Shown here: positions 1 to 6,050 of the stretch, one piece after another
Layout: each line of letters starts with the position of its first letter
How positions within the stretch are numbered: position 1 is the first letter of the stretch
NCBI GenBank assembly: GCA_934643435.1
Contig: CAKUCJ010000079.1
Span: 1 to 6,119, forward strand
Direction of reading: 5' to 3'
Origin: an uncultured Collinsella sp.
Lineage (GTDB): Bacteria > Actinomycetota > Coriobacteriia > Coriobacteriales > Coriobacteriaceae
Length of the DNA stretch: 6,119 bases
Notes under the pieces: generated by a model
Seen by the model: only the letters and a program-made list of their open reading frames with translations
Databases searched by the model: none
Told to the model about the DNA's origin: nothing
Program-made: the position numbers and the translations under genes

Positions 1-2574
1 GTCCATGAGGATGGCGTCGAAGCTGCCGGCGGGGTGCGACAGGTACAGGTCGACAACCTCGTTGCCGTTGGCCGCGCGGGTCACCACAACGTCCTCGGAT
101 TCCAGCAGCGTCTGGGCAATTTCGGCATTCAGGTCGTTGTCTTCAGCGAGCAGGACGTTCATGCAGGCAATCGAGCAGTTGGGCATTGCCTCGACTAGCA
201 TTATGTGTGCCTGAGGATTCTTGTCGACATCGAGCGGAATCTGGACAGTGAACGTGCTGCCCACGCCGAGCTCGCTCGAGATCTCGATGGTGCCGCCCAT
301 CATGTCGATAAGTGATTTGACAATGGGCATGCCCATGCCGGTTCCCTGGAATTTGCTGCGGGCGTCGTCGCCCTCTTGGGCAAACGGCTCGTAAATGTGC
401 TTCAAAAATTCGGGCGCCATGCCAATGCCGGTGTCTTCGATGGTGAAACAAAAGAGTGCGTGTGCGTCGTTGAGCGGCTTGACGGTGGAGGAGAAGGTGA
501 CCGTGCCGCCGTGCTTGTTGTATTTGATACTGTTGTCGAGCAGATTGATGATAATCCGGCGGATATGGGTGGGGCTGCCGATCATACTCTGGTCGACGGC
601 ATAGGGCTCGCTGGTGTTAAGCAGCGTGATGCCGCGGTCCGATGCGCGGAGTTTGCACAGCACCAATGCATCATCGCAGAGCTCTTTGAGGTTGAACGAT
701 TCGTGCTCGAGTGTCACTTTGCGCTCCTCGATCCTGCCCATTTCGAGGATGTCGTTGATGAGTGAAAGCAGGTGGTTGGCAGCGACACGCGCCTTGGCGC
801 GGCTTTCGCGAGCGACCTTTATATCGCCCTCTTTCAATTCCTCAATCTCAATAAGGCCCAAGATGCCGTTGAGCGGTGTGCGGATGTCGTGGCTCATACG
901 CGTGAGGAACGCGGTCTTGGCGGCGTTGGCGGCGTCGGCTTTCTGCCGCTCTTTCCGCGCGCGTTGAAGCGACCAGACAAGGATGGCGATGCCGGTCAGC
1001 AAAATGCAGATGATAACGGTGGCAATGGCGGTGCGGTTGCGATAGAGGAATCGAAGTGTATCGGATTCTTGAGCCGAATACGATGTGGGGGAATAACTGT
1101 TCGCGGAGAGCGATTCGCCGGCATTGACGATACCCTTATTAATGATTCCTAAGAGTTGGGGATTGCCGCGCGAGATCAAGCACGATAGTTCTGCTGTGTT
1201 GGTGAGTTCCTGCGTTTCGAAATCCTCGATGTCGTAGGTGTCGCGGATGGTTTCCAGGCGCGTACTGGGGACGATGATGCAACTGGCCTCTCCTTTATTG
1301 AGGGCTTTGAGCATCTCGCTGCCGCTTGGGTACTCGGTTACCGTCGCGTCGGGGAACAGGCTCTCGAGCTCAAAGCGGTTGACGATAGCGCTCTTTGTGC
1401 AAGCGATGTTCTTGAGGTCCTTGCTCAGGTCGTTGCTGCTGTGGATAGCGGTCAGGGAGACCGATCCCGTCGAGTTTGACTGGATGACCCCCACCTGTTC
1501 GGCGAGCCAGTAGTCACGAAAGAATGGCAGGGCGACATCGATGGTGCCTTCTGAAAGGGCTTTGATCATTTGTTTGGTGTCTGCGATGGCGACTGTTTTA
1601 ACGTTAATGCCAAACTTGTCGTGCAACGTCGTCGCGAGCGAGGCAAGCGACCCCTCCATTTCGCCATCGTCATTTTGCGTGCAGTAGGGGAGCTGGTTTG
1701 TAAGATAGCCGAGCGTGATGGTGTTGCCGTTTGCTTTGAGCCAGGAGGCCTCGGCGCCGTCAAGTGATGATGACCCGCTGTTTTGGGCCGAGTAATTTGC
1801 TTTGACCTCGTCATTGTAGCGGGGGTTGAATCGGGCGATTGCCGCCATGGCGGCATTGATATCGTCCATAAGGTCGGGGCGGCTTTTGGGGACGGCGAAA
1901 TAGTAGTCGCTTGAGCCTACGTAGAACATGGGGGAGGCGCTAGGCGATGAGATCGTGTCGTTCATGATGATGGCGTCGACCTCGCCGTTTGCCAACGCAT
2001 CGAAGAGGCCGCCGCCACTGGCTATTTCTTTATAGGTGCAGGTAATGCCTTCGTCGGCAAGCCACTGCTGGCCGACGAAGGTCTGCATAACGCCGGGATT
2101 GCAGCCAATGGTGAGGCCCTGGAGCGCCTGGAGGTCGCCCGTGGCCAAGTCGTCTCGGTCGGGCCTGGCATAGATGTAGTAGCGCTCGGTGCCCTCGGGG
2201 TTCGATGAGAAAAGCAGCTTTTGGGCGCGTTCCTCGGAGTAGGAGATATTGGGCATGAGGTCGATCTCGCCCGCCTCGAGCTTGTCCATGAGCTCGGTGA
2301 AGGTGCCGGAGACGTATTCGTATTTCCATCCGGGGGTGTAGTACGAGAGGGTCTGCAGATACTCGTATCCCCATCCCGAGAGGCGCTCGCCTGGGTTGCC
2401 GTCTTGGAACCCCTCGTTGTTGACAAGCCAACCGACGCGAACCGTTTTGACCTGCTGCTCGGACTGGTCGGCAAGGGCCGGCACGGGTGCGGCGGCACTC
2501 AGCGCGGTAAGTGCGGTGAGAACGATGGCGAGGGCGCGATATATAGTTGAACGAAGGACGGCGGCAGCTCTCAC
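1..2574 (-). CDS. Hybrid sensor histidine kinase with two extracellular solute-binding domains (3' end beyond window)
   Basis: This is a membrane sensor kinase that should phosphorylate itself on histidine and pass the phosphate to its own receiver domain. The frame is open from a GTG at 2574-2572, preceded six bases upstream by AGGA, to base 1, giving 858 residues with no frameshift. Residues 1-35 form a signal peptide (hydrophobic 14-29, cleavage near PALA/D). Two bacterial type-3 solute-binding (Venus flytrap) domains follow at about 42-258 and 285-485; the first carries the typical GEIDLMPNISYSEERA at 102-117. One membrane helix lies at 519-538. The kinase core has the H box SHDIRTPLNGI (His562), N box around Asn681 (DNSIKYN), G1 box DTGIG (714-718) and G2 box GTGMGMP (744-750). 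A receiver domain starts near 805 (NVLLAEDN, acidic pair Glu811/Asp812) and the last visible codon is Asp858 of ILMD, the expected phosphoacceptor. The layout resembles BvgS/EvgS but has no PAS domain between membrane and H box. The ligand cannot be told. An Hpt or output domain may lie beyond the edge. Confidence 0.95.
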   Translation of the reverse strand, partial: MRAAAVLRSTIYRALAIVLTALTALSAAAPVPALADQSEQQVKTVRVGWLVNNEGFQDGNPGERLSGWGYEYLQTLSYYTPGWKYEYVSGTFTELMDKLEAGEIDLMPNISYSEERAQKLLFSSNPEGTERYYIYARPDRDDLATGDLQALQGLTIGCNPGVMQTFVGQQWLADEGITCTYKEIASGGGLFDALANGEVDAIIMNDTISSPSASPMFYVGSSDYYFAVPKSRPDLMDDINAAMAAIARFNPRYNDEVKANYSAQNSGSSSLDGAEASWLKANGNTITLGYLTNQLPYCTQNDDGEMEGSLASLATTLHDKFGINVKTVAIADTKQMIKALSEGTIDVALPFFRDYWLAEQVGVIQSNSTGSVSLTAIHSSNDLSKDLKNIACTKSAIVNRFELESLFPDATVTEYPSGSEMLKALNKGEASCIIVPSTRLETIRDTYDIEDFETQELTNTAELSCLISRGNPQLLGIINKGIVNAGESLSANSYSPTSYSAQESDTLRFLYRNRTAIATVIICILLTGIAILVWSLQRARKERQKADAANAAKTAFLTRMSHDIRTPLNGILGLIEIEELKEGDIKVARESRAKARVAANHLLSLINDILEMGRIEERKVTLEHESFNLKELCDDALVLCKLRASDRGITLLNTSEPYAVDQSMIGSPTHIRRIIINLLDNSIKYNKHGGTVTFSSTVKPLNDAHALFCFTIEDTGIGMAPEFLKHIYEPFAQEGDDARSKFQGTGMGMPIVKSLIDMMGGTIEISSELGVGSTFTVQIPLDVDKNPQAHIMLVEAMPNCSIACMNVLLAEDNDLNAEIAQTLLESEDVVVTRAANGNEVVDLYLSHPAGSFDAILMD

Positions 2575-2580
2575 GGGCAA

Positions 2581-2584
2581 TCCT
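2581..2584 (-). promoter_or_regulatory. Ribosome binding site deciding the kinase start
   Basis: Read on the minus strand, AGGA sits six bases before the GTG at 2574-2572. An in-frame stop (TGA) lies a short way upstream, near 2612-2610, and the only other candidate start in between is a TTG at 2580-2578 that abuts the AGGA and so is badly spaced. The GTG start gives a well-formed signal peptide, which supports it. Confidence 0.6.
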
Positions 2585-2677
2585 AACGAATCGAGGCAAT
2601 ACCACGTAAGGATACCAGCTCAGGTGCCCCATTTGGCCCGCACGCCGTTAAATGGTCACCCAGCAGATGTAGTCGTT

Positions 2678-2740
2678 GGACGTTCTTAAACGACTAGTCA
2701 TCGGGGACGTTCTTGAATGACTAGTCGTTTAAGAACGTCC
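2678..2740. repeat. Perfect 23-bp inverted repeat with 17-bp spacer, plus an embedded third copy
   Basis: Arms 2678-2700 and 2718-2740 are exact reverse complements; each begins or ends with GGACGTTCTT/AAGAACGTCC and contains the 8-bp palindrome GACTAGTC. The 17-base spacer (2701-2717) holds the start of a third, direct copy at 2705-2728 that matches 2678-2701 at 21 of 24 positions. Copies two and three share the central GACTAGTC (2719-2726), so 2705-2740 is itself a 36-bp palindrome with two mismatched pairs. A further partial copy, TTGACTAGT, is at 2742-2750. There is no T-run after the stems, and the element lies upstream of two divergent genes, so it is unlikely to be an ordinary terminator. 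Operator sites for a dimeric regulator, or a dispersed palindromic (REP-like) element, are the main readings. Confidence 0.85.
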
Positions 2741-2805
2741 ATTGACTAGTTCCGTTTGCGGGGGAGGCGTGGGACAATACCGAGCGAATGTGATTGATTG
2801 CTCGC

Positions 2806-2813
2806 GGAAGGGG
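2806..2813 (+). promoter_or_regulatory. Ribosome binding site deciding the potassium channel start
   Basis: GGAAGGGG ends five bases before the ATG at 2819. An in-frame TTG at 2798 would add seven residues but has no purine-rich site in front of it and would place this strong site inside the gene, so the ATG is preferred. Confidence 0.65.
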
Positions 2814-2818
2814 TCGCG

Positions 2819-3244
2819 ATGAAAAAGCTGAGGACGCTTGCCGATGTGTTACATCAGGCCGGGTTCGCCCACATAACAGGCGTGTTTCTTGTCTTTTTCC
2901 TGCTCTGCTCGACGGCTGTCTGGTTGTCCGAGCCCACGACCCTCACCTTTGGTGACGGGCTCTGGTTTAGCTTTGAGACCGTGTCGACCATCGGCTTTGG
3001 CGACATTCCGGCCGAGACGCCGGTTGCCCGCGCCATCACCGTCATCTTGAGCGTCATCAGCATCTTCTACATCGCTATGCTCACGGGCGTGGCGGTGAAC
3101 TACTGCAATACGCTCATCAAGATGCGCCAAAAAGACACCATGGCGCGCTTTATGGACGATCTTGAGCATTTGGAAGAGCTCGACCGCGACGAGCTCGCCG
3201 ACCTGTCGCGCCGTGTGCGCGAATATCGCCGGCGCCAACGTTAG
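2819..3244 (+). CDS. Small two-transmembrane potassium channel
   Basis: A 141-residue membrane protein of the Ion_trans_2 (two-helix potassium channel) family, expected to work as a tetramer conducting K+ through the cytoplasmic membrane. The first membrane helix is at about 19-36. A pore helix (about 47-56) then leads into the selectivity filter TIGFGD at 57-62, the classic K+ signature. The second helix is at about 69-94. The C-terminal tail (about 97-141) is highly charged and probably helical (EHLEELDRDELADLSRR), suggesting a tetramerising coiled coil, but it is far too short for an RCK/TrkA nucleotide-binding domain. No voltage-sensor helices are present. The channel therefore looks like a minimal KcsA-like form whose gating input (pH, tension or lipid) cannot be read from sequence. 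The LOG-family gene starts 37 bases downstream on the same strand, so the two are probably co-transcribed. Confidence 0.92.
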   Translation: MKKLRTLADVLHQAGFAHITGVFLVFFLLCSTAVWLSEPTTLTFGDGLWFSFETVSTIGFGDIPAETPVARAITVILSVISIFYIAMLTGVAVNYCNTLIKMRQKDTMARFMDDLEHLEELDRDELADLSRRVREYRRRQR

Positions 3245-3266
3245 AACGGGCGTCGCGCGTCACGAC

Positions 3267-3273
3267 GAGGGGG
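3267..3273 (+). promoter_or_regulatory. Ribosome binding site supporting a TTG start
   Basis: GAGGGGG lies eight bases before the TTG at 3282. No ATG or GTG is close in frame, and the TTG puts the first beta strand (NITVYLGAS) right at the N terminus, as is usual for LOG-family proteins. Confidence 0.65.
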
Positions 3274-3281
3274 ACTGAATA

Positions 3282-3815
3282 TTGAATATCACGGTATACC
3301 TGGGCGCCAGCGTCGGTAACGACCCGGCGTTTCTGCCCGCGGTGCGAGAGCTCGGCACGTGGATTGGCGCCAACGGCCACGCACTGGTATACGGCGGGTC
3401 CAAGTCGGGCCTGATGGGTGCGCTCGCCGATAGCGTGCTCGATGCCGGTGGCCACGTGACGGGCGTGGAGCCGAGCTTTTTTATCGAGGCGGAGTTCCAA
3501 CACGACGGCATCGATGACCTCATCGTGACGAGCGATATGGCCGAGCGCAAGGCGAAGATGATCGAACTCGGTGATGCGTTCGTCGCCTTTCCGGGTGGCA
3601 CGGGCACGCTCGAGGAGATTGCCGAGGTCATGTCGGCCGTGTCGTTGGGGCATCTGAGCGCGCCGTGCATTCTGTATAACCTGGACGGCTACTTCAACGA
3701 CCTGAAGGCCTTGCTCGAGCATATGATCGAAAAGGGATTATCGAGTCCGCGTCGCCAGCAGGGCATTTACTTTGCCGAAGATTTGCACGAGATTGCCTCG
3801 ATCATCAATGGCTAA
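3282..3815 (+). CDS. LOG/TIGR00730-family nucleoside monophosphate phosphoribohydrolase
   Basis: A 177-residue cytoplasmic Rossmann-like protein of the LOG (lysine decarboxylase-like, SLOG) family. Characterised relatives hydrolyse the N-glycosidic bond of nucleoside 5'-monophosphates, including cytokinin ribotides in plants and AMP and similar nucleotides in bacteria, releasing base and ribose 5-phosphate. Visible family marks: the opening strand and loop VYLGASVGND (5-14); VYGGSKSGLMG (36-46), the phosphate-binding glycine loop; MAERKAKM (86-93) with the conserved Arg89-Lys90; and the signature PGGTGTLEE (104-112), whose glutamate belongs to the active site. Length matches the short LOG class (about 180-200 residues). 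Old database names of lysine decarboxylase for this family are not supported by chemistry. It follows the potassium channel by 37 bases and likely shares its transcript. Substrate here is unknown; a nucleotide salvage or signalling role is possible. Start is TTG, chosen from the upstream GAGGGGG. Confidence 0.92.
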   Translation: MNITVYLGASVGNDPAFLPAVRELGTWIGANGHALVYGGSKSGLMGALADSVLDAGGHVTGVEPSFFIEAEFQHDGIDDLIVTSDMAERKAKMIELGDAFVAFPGGTGTLEEIAEVMSAVSLGHLSAPCILYNLDGYFNDLKALLEHMIEKGLSSPRRQQGIYFAEDLHEIASIING

Positions 3816-3822
3816 GTTCTAG

Positions 3823-3845
3823 ATTGGGCGTGCATTGCGCCCAAT
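3823..3845 (+). terminator. Hairpin after the LOG-family gene, possible weak terminator
   Basis: Eight-base perfect arms ATTGGGCG (3823-3830) and CGCCCAAT (3838-3845) surround a seven-base loop, starting eight bases after the TAA. Only a short GTTT (3852-3855) follows and there is no proper T-run, so if it ends transcription it does so weakly or needs help. It could also act as a processing or stability stem between the upstream operon and the ClC gene. Confidence 0.4.
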
Positions 3846-3894
3846 GGCGCCGTTTGGGGTGCAGATGGTTGGCTCGTCTGGGCAACGCTCGCTC

Positions 3895-3900
3895 TACAAT
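3895..3900 (+). promoter_or_regulatory. Candidate -10 box for the ClC gene
   Basis: TACAAT matches the sigma-70 -10 consensus at five of six positions and lies in an A/T-rich patch 40 bases before the ATG, leaving an untranslated leader of roughly 30 bases. The -35 region is poor: GCTCGT sits at 17-base spacing, and the more consensus-like TTGGCT (3869-3874) is at 20. A promoter here would let the ClC gene be expressed apart from the channel and LOG genes. Confidence 0.35.
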
Positions 3901-3939
3901 AAAACATACCTTTGTCGACTCTGACCACGGGAGGGCCCG

Positions 3940-5226
3940 ATGGATAAGCTTGCAAAACCTAAAAACCGCGCGCTGTTTTTGGTCAGCGTGGCTGTGACCG
4001 GCGCATTCGCGGGTGCCGCTGTCTGGCTGTTCTTCTTTGCGATGGAGCACGGCATCGACTATCTGTGGACCGAGATTCCGCACATGTTGGGAGTGGCGTC
4101 GCCCGAGCTCGCCAGCGGCCCGTTCGGCTTTTTGCCGTACCCATTTTTCGTCTGCCTGCTGGGCGGCCTGCTGATCGGTCTGTACGAAAAGATGACGGGC
4201 ACCAAGACCGACGACCTCAACCAGGTAATGGCCAAGGTCAAGCAAGACGGACGCTACCCGTATGACAATCTGGGCAAGCTTTCGCTCGCGGCATTGCTGC
4301 CGCTGCTGTTTGGCGGAAGTATTGGACCGGAGGCCGGACTGACCGGCGTTATCGCGGGTCTTTGCAGCTGGGTCGGCGACCGCATGCGTCGCTTTGGCGC
4401 CGAGTTTAGGGAGCTCACGCTGTTGGGCACCCAGGCCGCGCTGACGGCGCTCTTTACCGCGCCCGTCTTTGGCTTTGTGGCCCCGCTCGCCGGCAGCGCC
4501 GATGGTGAGGACTCCGCGTCTGACGAGATCACCATCAAGCTGCCCAAGGCACAGAAGACCGTGGTCTACGGCATCGCGATTGCCGGCGGTCTGGGCACCT
4601 ATCTGCTGCTCGGCCAGCTCATGGGCGGCGGCATGGGTATGCCCAGGTTCGAGGCTGCCGAGGTGGGCAACCTCGAGCTCGCATGGCTCATTCCCCTGTC
4701 GCTGATCGGCACGGTCTGCGGCTGGCTGTACTTTGTCTCGGAGCACGCGAGCGAGGCACTGGCCCACGCGATAGGGGAGCGCCCTGTCGTTAAGGCCATG
4801 CTGGCCGGTCTGGTGCTTGCGGCTTGTGGCACGGTTCTGCCCTACACCATGTTTGCCGGCGAGACCCAGGCCGATGTCCTCATGGAAACCTACCTGACCA
4901 TCCCCGCCGGCGTGCTTATCGCGACCGGTCTGGTCAAGGCTATGCTGACGCCCGCCCTCATCAACATGGGCTGGCGCGGTGGTCACTTCTTCCCGGTTAT
5001 CTTCTCGGGCGTAAGCCTGGGCTACGGCCTTGCCATCCTCACCGGTGCCGATCCGGTCTTTTGCGTCGCCGTCTGCACCGCCTCGACGATGGGCGCCGTC
5101 ATGCGCCAGCCCGTTATGGTCGTGGGCCTGCTGCTCATGTGCTTCCCGCTCAAGGGCATCGTCTGCATGATCATCGCCGCCGTCATCGCCGCCGGCATTC
5201 CACTACCCAAGCCACTGCGCAAGTAG
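3940..5226 (+). CDS. ClC-family ion channel/transporter, YfeO-like divergent branch
   Basis: A 428-residue polytopic membrane protein of the ClC family, which moves chloride or related anions either passively or in exchange for protons. The start ATG follows GGGAGGG (3929-3935). Many hydrophobic helices run from about residue 10 to the C terminus, with no cytoplasmic CBS domains. Two ClC signatures are visible in altered form. GGSIGPEAGL (125-134) stands where typical ClCs have GREGP; it keeps the gating glutamate (Glu131) but has Pro for Arg. GWRGGHFFPVIFSG (344-357) corresponds to the GxFxP anion-binding loop. Both resemble my recollection of E. coli YfeO (GGVSLGPEHP and FRGGRIFPAVFVG). The N-terminal GSGIP motif that supplies the central serine is not recognisable. 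An acidic loop (GSADGEDSASDE, 185-196) follows the fifth or sixth helix. Whether it is a channel or antiporter, and its preferred ion, cannot be told. It lies downstream of a K+ channel gene, so a role in ion or acid balance is plausible. Confidence 0.92.
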   Translation: MDKLAKPKNRALFLVSVAVTGAFAGAAVWLFFFAMEHGIDYLWTEIPHMLGVASPELASGPFGFLPYPFFVCLLGGLLIGLYEKMTGTKTDDLNQVMAKVKQDGRYPYDNLGKLSLAALLPLLFGGSIGPEAGLTGVIAGLCSWVGDRMRRFGAEFRELTLLGTQAALTALFTAPVFGFVAPLAGSADGEDSASDEITIKLPKAQKTVVYGIAIAGGLGTYLLLGQLMGGGMGMPRFEAAEVGNLELAWLIPLSLIGTVCGWLYFVSEHASEALAHAIGERPVVKAMLAGLVLAACGTVLPYTMFAGETQADVLMETYLTIPAGVLIATGLVKAMLTPALINMGWRGGHFFPVIFSGVSLGYGLAILTGADPVFCVAVCTASTMGAVMRQPVMVVGLLLMCFPLKGIVCMIIAAVIAAGIPLPKPLRK

Positions 5227-5269
5227 CGGGCCGCCCGTTTGAGGCTGATTCATAATCCGTTTTGAAAGA

Positions 5270-5307
5270 AGCCGCGCGAGGTCGTATGTCTACGGCCTCG
5301 CGCGGCT
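5270..5307. terminator. Bidirectional rho-independent terminator between convergent genes
   Basis: Arms AGCCGCGCGAGG (5270-5281) and CCTCGCGCGGCT (5296-5307) pair perfectly. A T-G wobble and four more pairs (CGTA 5283-5286 with TACG 5291-5294) extend the stem to about 17 pairs around a four-base loop. On the plus strand it is followed by TGTTGTTT; on the minus strand by TTCTTTCAAAA, a better T-rich tail. It lies 43 bases after the ClC stop and five bases after the methyltransferase stop, so it fits shared termination of both. Confidence 0.8.
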
Positions 5308-5312
5308 GTTGT

Positions 5313-6050
5313 TTAGAGCTTCTTCAGCACGATGGCGATGGTGTTGAGATACTCGAGTGCGCCCGCTTCAACGGCAGCGCGGTCGCCCGCGGCGTACTCA
5401 TTGTCGCAGGCGAGCCAGTCTGCCCATGCCTCGTTGGTGCAGAACATAGGCTGCATCGAGACAATCTCGACGCCCAGGGTCGGCTCGATCATGGCACGCC
5501 ACCAGGCTATGTCGTGCATGTAATCGAGCTGCTCGGGTGTCCAGGATTTGAGCAGGCAATCGGGCAGATTGTCATGGCAGTCGCGGGCCATGCCGGGAAT
5601 GCTTAAGTAGAGCATCCCGCCTTGCTTTACGTAGGGGAGCAAGCGTTCGCCCAGATAATGCGAGTCGCGCCCGTAATAGTTGTACGAGTCGATGCTCACG
5701 ACCGCATCAAAATAGCCGTGTTCAAACGGCAAGCCTTGCGAGGCGTCCGCTTTAACAGGGCGAATGGTGTTGCGGGGAATACCGAGTGAATCGAAGAACG
5801 CGCGGTTCTCGACGGGGTCGCTCCAGAGGTCGACAGCGTAGATGTCAAACCCGTATTCGCGGGCGAGCAGAGCACTGGTGATACCGGTGCCCGATCCAAG
5901 GTCGCAGACGCGAGCGCCGCGGGGAATACTTGCATCGCAAAGGAGCTCCTCGCAGAGCTTGAGGGGGTTCGGCCCCATAATCTTAGAGCGCACGAGTGCC
6001 GTATCGAAGCTGTTGGCTTTTGGGAAGGATTGAGATTCCTGGGATTGCAT
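5313..6050 (-). CDS. Class I SAM-dependent methyltransferase
   Basis: A 245-residue soluble methyltransferase that should transfer a methyl group from S-adenosylmethionine to an unidentified small molecule or lipid. The Rossmann core is clear: motif I VCDLGSGTGITS (48-59) binds SAM; an acidic residue at the end of the second strand (YAVDLW, Asp74) should bind the ribose hydroxyls; KADASQGLPF (100-109) contacts the adenine; and YFDAVVSIDSYNYYG (113-127) is motif IV. An N-terminal cap holds IMGPNPLKLCEELL (24-37), a stretch I associate with stand-alone UbiE/cyclopropane-synthase-like methyltransferases of anaerobic gut bacteria. The aromatic, acidic C-terminal half (about 160-225, with AWW and WADWLACDNEY) probably shapes the substrate pocket. 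The ATG at 6050-6048 is preceded by AGGAAAG (6061-6055), well spaced. No neighbour on its strand inside the window points to a substrate; rRNA or DNA methylation motifs are absent. Confidence 0.9.
   Translation of the reverse strand: MQSQESQSFPKANSFDTALVRSKIMGPNPLKLCEELLCDASIPRGARVCDLGSGTGITSALLAREYGFDIYAVDLWSDPVENRAFFDSLGIPRNTIRPVKADASQGLPFEHGYFDAVVSIDSYNYYGRDSHYLGERLLPYVKQGGMLYLSIPGMARDCHDNLPDCLLKSWTPEQLDYMHDIAWWRAMIEPTLGVEIVSMQPMFCTNEAWADWLACDNEYAAGDRAAVEAGALEYLNTIAIVLKKL

Larger units (their letters stand above)
2575..2818. other. Divergent intergenic region between kinase and potassium channel
   Basis: No gene of either strand is supported here: frames that cross it are short, lack a suitable ribosome binding site and show no family resemblance. 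It must hold the promoters of both flanking genes. I could not find a convincing -35/-10 pair for either. A TTGACT at 2742-2747 resembles a -35 box on the plus strand, but the nearest -10-like hexamer (GACAAT, 2773-2778) is 25 bases away, too far for a standard promoter. The repeat cluster at 2678-2750 fills the centre of the region. Confidence 0.7.

Noticed and set aside
376..1152. Plus-strand open frames opposite the kinase core
   Set aside because: The minus strand carries unbroken H, N, G1 and G2 boxes through the same bases; the plus-strand products have no family features or ribosome binding sites.
2022..2632. Minus-strand frames of 158 and 200 codons at the 5' part of the kinase
   Set aside because: They overlap the kinase in other frames, are Arg/Pro/Ser-rich, and would displace a clear signal peptide and solute-binding domain.
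2678..2740. Invertible promoter (phase-variation switch) between the inverted arms
   Set aside because: The spacer is only 17 bases, too short to carry a promoter, and no recombinase gene is nearby.
2678..2750. Insertion sequence or MITE with target-site duplication
   Set aside because: No transposase and no convincing flanking direct duplication are visible; a dispersed-repeat origin stays open but cannot be called from one copy.
2798..2818. Upstream TTG start extending the potassium channel by seven residues
   Set aside because: No ribosome binding site precedes it, while the ATG at 2819 has GGAAGGGG at good spacing.
3816..3939. Riboswitch (for example a fluoride riboswitch) in front of the ClC gene
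   Set aside because: The leader after the likely -10 box is only about 30 bases, too short, and I see no fluoride-riboswitch consensus or pseudoknot pairing.
3805..4986. A 393-codon open frame on the minus strand opposite the ClC gene
   Set aside because: It is Gln/Arg/His-rich low-complexity translation with no recognisable domain, lies antisense to a clear membrane protein, and is the usual shadow of GC-rich coding DNA.
5227..5240. Small GC-rich hairpin (CGGG/CCCG then TTT) right after the ClC stop
   Set aside because: Only four pairs with a three-base loop; the 17-pair hairpin just downstream is a much better terminator.
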